A DNA stretch of 17,804 bases. It comes from DRQF01 sp964559135 (GTDB lineage: Bacteria > Planctomycetota > GCA-002687715 > DRQF01). The notes beneath the pieces were generated by a model, which searched no databases, was not told the DNA's origin, and saw nothing but the letters and a program-made list of their open reading frames with translations. Made by a program: the position numbers and the translations under genes. This document shows positions 7,515 to 13,740 of the stretch, piece by piece. Positions within the stretch are counted from its first letter, which is position 1, and each line of letters starts with the position of its first letter. The DNA lies in contig CAZLGG010000080.1 in NCBI GenBank assembly GCA_964559135.1, positions 1 to 17,804 on the forward strand, given 5' to 3'.

Positions 7515-7532
7515 GGATGTGAGAAGGAAACC

Positions 7533-9170
7533 ATGAATCTCAAACGAGTTACGATCGTTCTGTTCCTACTTTTTCTGACTGCCCCGCTGTCTCTCCAGGC
7601 CCAAGACGTCCAACGACTCCAAAAGGAAGTGGAAAATCTCCGCAGGGAGTTGCGGGATATTCACCAGAGGCAAACCGCCCTGGAGATCCGGAACCGGGAA
7701 CTGGAGGCCAGCAACACTCGGCTCGCTGAACGCCTCGACGAGACGGAATCGGCTGGCTCGGGTGAGTTGGAAACCCGCATCAATCGCCTCATCGGCGACA
7801 GCGAATTGGTGGACGGAACCACCGTCGAGAGCATCGCCAATCCCATCAAGATCAGCGGCGAGTCCCGGGTGAGAGCGGGCTGGACCGACGGGAGAACGTT
7901 CGGCTACAAGTCCGGAGCGATCATCCTGGGACCCGGGCTCGAGGGGGCCCCTGGAGCCGCCGACAGCTTGGACGACGACGGGACGTTCGTGGACGCTCGA
8001 TTCGATCTGGCGTTCGACTTCACGTTCAGCGAGGACGTGACGACCCACTTCGAACTCATCGCCAACGGACTCTTCGACAATGGCCAAACCGACCACAACA
8101 CGGGCAACCTGGACGAGGTCGATCTCTACCAGGGATGGATTCTCTTCAGCAACATCTTCGATCGGAAGGAGATCGGCGCGCGCGTCGGTCGCCAGGAGAT
8201 CGTGCTCGGCAACGAGTTCCAATTCGGCAACAACGACTTCTTCGGCGGTGAGACCTTCGACTCCACTTTGATCTGGTGGAACGACGAGAACTTCCGATTG
8301 ATTTTCGTTTGGGCGAAACTCGGCACGACAAACAGCTTCAACGCTTCCAATCACCCCTACAACACCGCCGGAACAGCCTTCGACGATGATGAAGCCTACG
8401 TCCTCTACTTCACCCTCAAGTCCATCAAGAACCATGAGCTCGACCTCTACTACGCCTACTGGAACGGTCACATGGGGACGACCACGGGCACGCTCGGCAA
8501 CTTCGTGGGGGCTGGTTTCCGCATCTACGCCCATCTGTTGGGAGCCCGCCTGGGCGGCCTTTTCCCGGATGTGGCCGAAGGTCTCGACTACAACCTCGAG
8601 GTGGCGTACGAGACCGGCAACCTCTCCGGAACGAGCATCGACGTCAAGGGTTTCACCGCCGAAGCGACCGTCGGACTCACGTTCAACGAAGACAATCTGT
8701 TCCGTCTGTACGCCATGTTCCTCTTCGCGGAAGGCTTTGACGGCAACGACTCGGGCTATGTGCCTCTTTTCCCTGAACGGCACTCGCAGATCAATTGGGA
8801 TGACCACACGGCGCGGATCGCTCGATGGGGGCTCACCGACATCGTCCCCATGATCAACGTGCTCGCGCTCCAGGCCGGCCTGACATTCCGCCCACAGGAC
8901 GACTGGATTCTCGGTCTCGCCGGAATTTACGCCTGGCACGACGAAGACGTGACGACCCTGGGTGGCAACTCCGCCGACAACATTGGTTTCGAGATCGACC
9001 TCTTCGCCGAGCACAAGCTCAGTGATCAGGCGACCATCGGCATGGGACTCGGACTCTTCTTCCCGGACAACGGCGCCCCCGTCGGCAATGGCGCCATCGG
9101 CAGCGCTTTCATCGACAACGAGGACGACGTCGCAGTCCTCTTCTACCTCCAAACCCGCGTGGTCTTCTGA
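7533..9170 (+). CDS. Alginate-export-type outer-membrane porin, copy 1
   Basis: The 545-residue product starts at ATG 7533, three bases after GAGAAGGAAA; an earlier in-frame start at 7443 lies inside the methyltransferase gene. Residues 1-23 are a signal peptide ending LQA, then QD. Residues 25-75 form a leucine-heptad coiled coil (VQRLQKEVENLRRELRDI onward), likely a periplasmic trimerisation stalk. From about 105 alternating aromatic and polar strands form a beta-barrel that ends in TRVVF, the terminal Phe expected of BAM substrates. The segment GARVGRQEIVLGNEFQFGNN followed by GGETFDS resembles the GRQ and FD motifs of the Alginate_exp family (AlgE-like). Substrate is unknown; an acidic sugar or another small anion is possible. 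It has a close paralogue 171 bases downstream, and relative to that copy it has a loop about 19 residues longer near residue 130. Confidence 0.75.
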   Translation: MNLKRVTIVLFLLFLTAPLSLQAQDVQRLQKEVENLRRELRDIHQRQTALEIRNRELEASNTRLAERLDETESAGSGELETRINRLIGDSELVDGTTVESIANPIKISGESRVRAGWTDGRTFGYKSGAIILGPGLEGAPGAADSLDDDGTFVDARFDLAFDFTFSEDVTTHFELIANGLFDNGQTDHNTGNLDEVDLYQGWILFSNIFDRKEIGARVGRQEIVLGNEFQFGNNDFFGGETFDSTLIWWNDENFRLIFVWAKLGTTNSFNASNHPYNTAGTAFDDDEAYVLYFTLKSIKNHELDLYYAYWNGHMGTTTGTLGNFVGAGFRIYAHLLGARLGGLFPDVAEGLDYNLEVAYETGNLSGTSIDVKGFTAEATVGLTFNEDNLFRLYAMFLFAEGFDGNDSGYVPLFPERHSQINWDDHTARIARWGLTDIVPMINVLALQAGLTFRPQDDWILGLAGIYAWHDEDVTTLGGNSADNIGFEIDLFAEHKLSDQATIGMGLGLFFPDNGAPVGNGAIGSAFIDNEDDVAVLFYLQTRVVF

Positions 9171-9199
9171 TCCCCAGGACGACACGAGGCCTCCGAAAC

Positions 9200-9240
9200 C
9201 CGCCCCCGAGGTCGAAGGATCCCGGGGACGGTTCATTTTT
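9200..9240 (+). terminator. Hairpin terminator after porin copy 1
   Basis: CCGCCCCCG (9200-9208) pairs with CGGGGACGG (9223-9231) with one C-A mismatch. The loop is 14 bases and TTCATTTTT (9232-9240) follows. It lies 30 bases after the stop. Arms, loop length and position match the terminator of copy 2, so it was probably duplicated with the gene. Confidence 0.65.
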
Positions 9241-9341
9241 ACCCAGCGCCGAAGTCGAATCGGGCGTTTTTCCCACAAGCCGACCTTCTCATTCACTCGA
9301 AGTGGAGACTATCGGTTTCGAGACATGAGAAGGGAATCACG

Positions 9342-10919
9342 ATGAAACGACAGATCCTGACGGTGGCCCTGGCACTCGCGTGCCTCGGCTCCAAGGCTGC
9401 CTTGGGGCAGGACATCCATCAACTCCAGCGACAGGTGAACGAATTGCGGAAGCACCTGGACAGCATCCAGGTCAAGCAAGCCGCTCTCGAGCAAAAAAAC
9501 TTGGAACTCGAGCGAGCAAACGCCCGATTGGAAAGCCGCTTGTCACAGTCAGAATCCCGGGCGACGAGCAGCCTCGAGTCCCGGATCAACACCCTCGTCG
9601 CAGAGAGCGACCTCGTGGCGGGCACATCCATCGAAAGTGTCGCGAATCCGATTCGGATCAGCGGCGAATCCAGGGTGCGCGCGGGCTGGACTGACGGCCG
9701 CGGCTTCGGTAGCACGGGCGACGACGACGGCACGTTCGTCGATGCGCGCTTCAACCTGGCCTTCGATTTCCAGTTTGACGACAACATCTCCACCCATTTC
9801 GAACTCATCTCGAACGGTCTTTTCGACAACGGATCGACCAACCACAACACGGGCAACTTGGACGAAGTCGACCTCTATCAGGCCTGGATCCTTCTCGACG
9901 GGATATTCGGCCGGAAAGAGGTGGGCGCCCGATTGGGACGGCAGGAGATCGTGCTTGGCACTGAATTCCAATTCGGCAACAACGACTTCTTCGGAGGCGA
10001 GACCTTCGACGCGGCCATGTTCTGGTGGAACGACGACAACTTCCGCCTCTTTTTCGTGTGGACGAAACTGGCCACGACCAACAGTTTCAATCCTTCGAAT
10101 CATCCCTACAACACGGCAGGAGGGGCGTTCGACGATGACGAGGCCTACATCGTCTACTTCACCCTGAAGACCATCGAGAACCACGAACTCGAGATCTACT
10201 ATGCCTACTGGAATGGTCACCTGGGGACGACGACGAGCACCCTCGGGAACCCCCTCGGCGCGGGCTTTCGTATGTATGCTCATCTCATCGGAGGGCGCAT
10301 GGGAGGGCTCTTCCCGAGCGTCGCGGACGGACTGGACTATAATATCGAGATCGCCTACGAAACGGGCGCTCTTTCCGGAACGAGCATTGACGTGGATGGG
10401 GTCAGCGGCGAGGCCACGGTCGGACTCACGCTCAACGACGACAGTCTGTTCCGTCTCTACGCCATGTTCCTCTTCGCGGAAGGCTTTGACGGCAACGACT
10501 CGGGCTATGTGCCTCTCTTCCCGGAGCGTCACTCCCAGATCAACTGGAACGATCACACGGCACGAATTGCTCGCTGGGGTCTCACCGACATCATCCCGAT
10601 GATCAACGTGCTGGCCATCCAGGCGGGTTTCACCTTCCGGCCGCGCCACGACTGGATCCTCGGTCTCGCCGGAATCTACGCCTGGCACGACGAAAACGTG
10701 ACCACCGTGAGTGGCAACTCCGCCGACAACATCGGTTTCGAAATCGACCTCTTCGCCGAGCACAGAATCAACGATCAAGCCACGGTGGGGATGGGGTTGG
10801 GACTCTTCTTCCCCGACGACGGCGCCCCCGTCGGCAATGGCGCCATCGGCAGCGCTTTCATCGACAACGACGACGACGTGGCCATCCTCTTCTACCTGCA
10901 ATCACGCGTCGTCTTTTGA
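9342..10919 (+). CDS. Alginate-export-type outer-membrane porin, copy 2
   Basis: The 525-residue product starts at ATG 9342, after GAGAAGGGAA (9327-9336). The signal peptide (about residues 1-22) ends ALG, then QD. A coiled coil follows (IHQLQRQVNELRKHLDSI onward), then the same beta-barrel as copy 1, ending in SRVVF. The two proteins align along their whole length, with the strongest match in the barrel; the signal peptide and coiled coil have diverged more. Copy 2 has only STG where copy 1 has a 22-residue loop before DDDGTFVDARF. Both have GRQEIVLG and FGNNDFFGGETFD, so function is probably similar with different specificity or expression. The family call (Alginate_exp) is from motif memory. 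Confidence 0.75.
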   Translation: MKRQILTVALALACLGSKAALGQDIHQLQRQVNELRKHLDSIQVKQAALEQKNLELERANARLESRLSQSESRATSSLESRINTLVAESDLVAGTSIESVANPIRISGESRVRAGWTDGRGFGSTGDDDGTFVDARFNLAFDFQFDDNISTHFELISNGLFDNGSTNHNTGNLDEVDLYQAWILLDGIFGRKEVGARLGRQEIVLGTEFQFGNNDFFGGETFDAAMFWWNDDNFRLFFVWTKLATTNSFNPSNHPYNTAGGAFDDDEAYIVYFTLKTIENHELEIYYAYWNGHLGTTTSTLGNPLGAGFRMYAHLIGGRMGGLFPSVADGLDYNIEIAYETGALSGTSIDVDGVSGEATVGLTLNDDSLFRLYAMFLFAEGFDGNDSGYVPLFPERHSQINWNDHTARIARWGLTDIIPMINVLAIQAGFTFRPRHDWILGLAGIYAWHDENVTTVSGNSADNIGFEIDLFAEHRINDQATVGMGLGLFFPDDGAPVGNGAIGSAFIDNDDDVAILFYLQSRVVF

Positions 10920-10948
10920 TCTCACCCTGGATCGCGCAGACCTGATCT

Positions 10949-10980
10949 CCGCCCCCGTCGTCGCAAGAACTCGGGGGCGG
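10949..10980 (+). terminator. Hairpin terminator after porin copy 2
   Basis: CCGCCCCCG (10949-10957) and CGGGGGCGG (10972-10980) form a perfect 9-bp stem with a 14-base loop, 30 bases after the stop codon. The following ATTCGTTTCC is only moderately T-rich. It is the related counterpart of the hairpin at 9200-9231. Confidence 0.7.
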
Positions 10981-11017
10981 ATTCGTTTCCTGCGTCCAGC
11001 CTTGCTAATCCTTTCCC

Positions 11018-12727
11018 ATGAGTGCCCCCGGCCGCCGAGTCTCGCTGCTCATCGTCGTTCTGGCCGCGCTCCCGTTCCTTCTTCAGCTGGGGAATCGGGG
11101 GCTGAACGAGCCGGACGAAGGGCGATACGTCGAGATCGGTCGTGAGATGCTCGTCTCCGGGGACTTCCTCGTCCCCCGCCTTCACGGCGTTCCCCACGTC
11201 GCCAAGCCTCCCCTGACCTACTGGTCCATCGCGGCGTCGCTCAGCCTTTTCGGAATGAACGAAACCGCGGCCAGGCTTCCCGGAGCTCTGGCCGCCATCC
11301 TGGCGATGCTTCTCACCGCGGACCTCGCGCGACGCATGTACGGGGGGCGGGGCGCACCGACAGCCGCGTGGCTCCTCGCGTCGGCTCTCGGATTCTTCCT
11401 GATGGGCCGGGTTCAAACGACCGACATGATTCTCACCGCGTCCGTCGTGGGCGCCATGCACGGTGCCTGGCGCTTTCGGTCCGCGGAAACTCGAGGAGCC
11501 CGACTTCAGTTCTTCCTCGCCATCGCGGTGGGCTTCCTTGCCAAGGGGCCGGTCGCGGTCGCCATCGTGCTCCTCGGCCTCGTGGGAGCGGCCGTGTTCG
11601 AACGCCGACGCCGCCCCCTCCGGGTGGTCGCATCCCTTGGGGGTTGGGGGCTCTTCCTCATTCTGGCCCTTCCCTGGTATCTGCTCATGGCGAAGGAGAT
11701 CCCGGGCCTCATCGGGCACTGGCTGGGCTACGAACTCGTTCAGCGGGTGACGGAGGGCGTCAAGCGCAACAAACCATTCTGGTACTTCGCGGCGGTTCTC
11801 CCCTTCGAGGTCTGGCCGTGGACGGCGCTCCTGCTGGCTCTGGTTCCCCGAATCTGGAGACTTCGCCGACGGCCGAGAGAAGCCTATCTCGCCGGCTGGA
11901 TGGCATTCCCGTTTGTGATGTTCACGCTTTCGCAGTCGAAACTGCCGACCTACATGGTGCCCCTCATTCCGGCCGCGGCGCTCCTGGTGGTTCCGCTCGT
12001 GATGAGCCTCATGAGCCGACCCCGATGCGTCGCGCGCCGATGGCGCCCCCTCGTGGCCCTCAATTGGTTCCTGGTCGCGGCGGCGGCCCTCGCAGGAATG
12101 AAACTGCACGGCGACGCAGCGGCGAGGCCGCTTTTCGGCGCCGGGCTCGCGATGCTCGCCGTCGGCGCCGTCGTGGAAGCGGCCGTGATCCTCAGAAGGG
12201 CCGTCGGGCTTCGGGCGCATCTCGCGGCGCAACTCGTTTGCGCCGTCGTCTTCTTACAGCTCTTCGTTCACGCCGCGGGGTCCGCGGAGGAGCGCCTGGG
12301 AAGCAACACCAGTTATCGCAGAATCCTCACGGCGGCGGCGGCGCTGCATCCCCACGGAGCATCCCTCGACGGATGGGCGAGCGAGGAGACGAAACTCGTC
12401 TTCCCACCCGGCCAGCGGATCGTCAGTTACGGCCTGCGGTGTCACGCCGCGGGCTTTTATGTGCTGGGGCGACAGCCGGAGTTCATTCCCCACTTCGGCA
12501 TGAACGAGTCCGACAAGTTCGTGGGCCGCGATCGCACACCGATTTCGCTGAATCGGGACCGTCTCGTAACCCTCGTCGACGACGGTCACCCGCTGCTGAT
12601 CCTCGCCAAGTCGGGGCGACTCGGAGAACTCATGGACATCCTCCCCTCCTCGGCCCGCGTTCTCGATCTCGCCGGCGAGAAACGAAGAGGCTGCACCCTC
12701 ATCGAGATCCCCGGGCGCCCGGACTGA
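11018..12727 (+). CDS. ArnT/PMT-family glycosyltransferase (GT83-like), polyprenyl-phosphate-sugar dependent
   Basis: The 569-residue integral membrane protein starts at ATG 11018. The first helix is at about residues 9-24, followed by the catalytic loop NEPDEGRYVEIGREML (30-45, with the acidic D33/E34 pair) and LVPRLHGVPHVAKPPLTYWS (51-70). These are the hallmark ArnT/GT83 motifs of enzymes that move a sugar from undecaprenyl phosphate to lipid A or another periplasmic acceptor. About a dozen hydrophobic segments extend to around residue 420, then a soluble C-terminal domain. Length fits ArnT (about 550). The exact sugar cannot be told; no L-Ara4N genes are nearby. There is no Shine-Dalgarno sequence; TAATCC lies six bases before the ATG. 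It lies after a terminator and is probably transcribed alone, convergent with the molybdoenzyme operon. Confidence 0.82.
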   Translation: MSAPGRRVSLLIVVLAALPFLLQLGNRGLNEPDEGRYVEIGREMLVSGDFLVPRLHGVPHVAKPPLTYWSIAASLSLFGMNETAARLPGALAAILAMLLTADLARRMYGGRGAPTAAWLLASALGFFLMGRVQTTDMILTASVVGAMHGAWRFRSAETRGARLQFFLAIAVGFLAKGPVAVAIVLLGLVGAAVFERRRRPLRVVASLGGWGLFLILALPWYLLMAKEIPGLIGHWLGYELVQRVTEGVKRNKPFWYFAAVLPFEVWPWTALLLALVPRIWRLRRRPREAYLAGWMAFPFVMFTLSQSKLPTYMVPLIPAAALLVVPLVMSLMSRPRCVARRWRPLVALNWFLVAAAALAGMKLHGDAAARPLFGAGLAMLAVGAVVEAAVILRRAVGLRAHLAAQLVCAVVFLQLFVHAAGSAEERLGSNTSYRRILTAAAALHPHGASLDGWASEETKLVFPPGQRIVSYGLRCHAAGFYVLGRQPEFIPHFGMNESDKFVGRDRTPISLNRDRLVTLVDDGHPLLILAKSGRLGELMDILPSSARVLDLAGEKRRGCTLIEIPGRPD

Positions 12728-12759
12728 GACGGACACCGTCGCGAGACGGCTTCTCAGTC
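12722..12759. terminator. Bidirectional terminator-like inverted repeat spanning both stop codons
   Basis: GACTGAG (12722-12728) and CTCAGTC (12753-12759) are perfect 7-bp inverted arms. Inside, CCGTC-GCGA-GACGG (12736-12749) forms a second hairpin with a GNRA-type loop, competing with GACGG-ACA-CCGTC (12728-12740). The outer arms contain the stop codons of the two convergent genes. No T-run follows on either side, so termination is inferred from structure and position. Confidence 0.5.
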
Positions 12760-13740
12760 GCTCAGCAAACTGGAGAGCGCGCGTCCCACGAACTTCTCCA
12801 CCATCGCGCCGCGCCACCGAGCCAGGAAGTCGGTGTTCTCGAGGGGGGCCGCAGGTTTGCGGGCAAGTCGGGCGGCCTCCTCGATCGCCGCGCCGTCAGG
12901 TGTGCATCCCCGTAGACGGTCTTCCGCGGCCCTCGCCCGCGTGGGTTGGGATCGCACGGCCCCAAGGAGAATGGAGACGTCCTCCACACAGCCCGCGGCG
13001 TCCAAATCCAGCGCGACCCCAACGCCCAGAACAGGGAAGTCGATGGACCCTCTTCGACGCAACTTGAGATAGGTGGTCTTCGTCTTGCCCGCCGGCGGAA
13101 GAAGGATCTCCGAGAGGATCTCGTCCCGCTCCTTGGTGAGGTAGGCGATGCCGTCGTCGGCGTAGAGGTCTTCCAGGGGGATGACCCGTGGACCTCGAAC
13201 GGAGTCCAGCTTCACGCGGGCGCCCATGGCGACGAGAAGGGGTGCGGCGTCGGTGGAGGAGGCCGCCCAGCAGCGGGAGGAGCCCGGCGCCACCCAGCAG
13301 ACGTCGCCGCACTCCTTCATGCAGTATCCGATGGCCTGCCGCCATTCCTCGGTTTGGTTGTAGTAAGAGCAACGGGTGTCCAGGCAGAGGTTGCCGCCGA
13401 GAGTGCCCATGTTGCGAAGCAAGGGCGAAGCAATGGAGGACACCGCCTCGTGGAGCCCTGGGTAGGCGGACTTCACGACGTCGCTGCGGCAGATCTCGGC
13501 GAGGGTCGTTGCCGCGCCGATGCGAACCTCGGATGTCCCGTCCCCGTGGATGCCTCGGAGCGCCTCGACCCGTCGCAGACTCACCAGAGTCTCGGCGGAT
13601 TGATGGCGACGCTTCATGTTCGGCAAGAGGTCAGTCCCCCCCGCGACGAGGCGCGTGGTGCCTGGATCATCGGCGAGCGCCGCCGTGACGTCGTCCAGGG
13701 AACGAGGCGTCAGAAGGCGGAATGAGGGCAGTCGCATCAT
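12754..13740 (-). CDS. hcrB: FAD/[4Fe-4S] beta subunit of a 4-hydroxybenzoyl-CoA reductase-like molybdoenzyme
   Basis: The 328-residue product starts at ATG 13740, nine bases after GGAGG, and overlaps the stop of the alpha-subunit gene (ATGA). A second ATG follows at once. LVAGGTDLLPNMK (31-43) and MGTLGGNLCLDTRC (111-124) are the FAD-binding motifs of the CoxM/HcrB family. A cysteine-rich insert has C124, C140, C148 and C157 with spacing 16, 8, 9. This is the spacing I recall for the [4Fe-4S] ligands of Thauera HcrB (122, 138, 146, 155). Xanthine dehydrogenases lack this cluster. The protein passes electrons between FAD, this cluster and the [2Fe-2S] gamma subunit in the cytoplasm. Substrate identity is not proved, since related enzymes of unknown substrate share the insert; the symbol is by similarity. 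Confidence 0.82.
   Translation of the reverse strand: MMRLPSFRLLTPRSLDDVTAALADDPGTTRLVAGGTDLLPNMKRRHQSAETLVSLRRVEALRGIHGDGTSEVRIGAATTLAEICRSDVVKSAYPGLHEAVSSIASPLLRNMGTLGGNLCLDTRCSYYNQTEEWRQAIGYCMKECGDVCWVAPGSSRCWAASSTDAAPLLVAMGARVKLDSVRGPRVIPLEDLYADDGIAYLTKERDEILSEILLPPAGKTKTTYLKLRRRGSIDFPVLGVGVALDLDAAGCVEDVSILLGAVRSQPTRARAAEDRLRGCTPDGAAIEEAARLARKPAAPLENTDFLARWRGAMVEKFVGRALSSLLSD

Larger units (their letters stand above)
7533..10980 (+). repeat. Tandem duplication: porin gene plus its terminator, two copies
   Basis: Unit 1 spans about 7533-9240 and unit 2 about 9342-10980. Most of the alignment shows scattered synonymous changes. Two blocks are perfectly identical in DNA: 59 bp (8709-8767 with 10458-10516) and 52 bp (9070-9121 with 10819-10870). 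The leader also keeps the GAGAAGG binding site. Uneven identity suggests an older duplication with later local gene conversion. Confidence 0.85.

Noticed and set aside
7566..9296. Minus-strand open frames of 576 and 450 codons opposite the two porins (7566-9296 and 9549-10901)
   Set aside because: Both are Val/Glu/Gly-rich shadows of the duplicated porins. Their mutual similarity only reflects the duplication.
10922..12232. Minus-strand open frame of 436 codons opposite the ArnT-like gene
   Set aside because: Extremely rich in Arg, Glu, Gly and His with no domain; the plus strand has hallmark GT83 motifs and membrane helices.
13369..13395. PaoB/YagS (periplasmic aldehyde oxidoreductase) identity for the FAD subunit
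   Set aside because: The cysteine spacing and the LCLDTRC-YYNQ wording fit HcrB better, and the small subunit lacks the Tat signal of PaoA.
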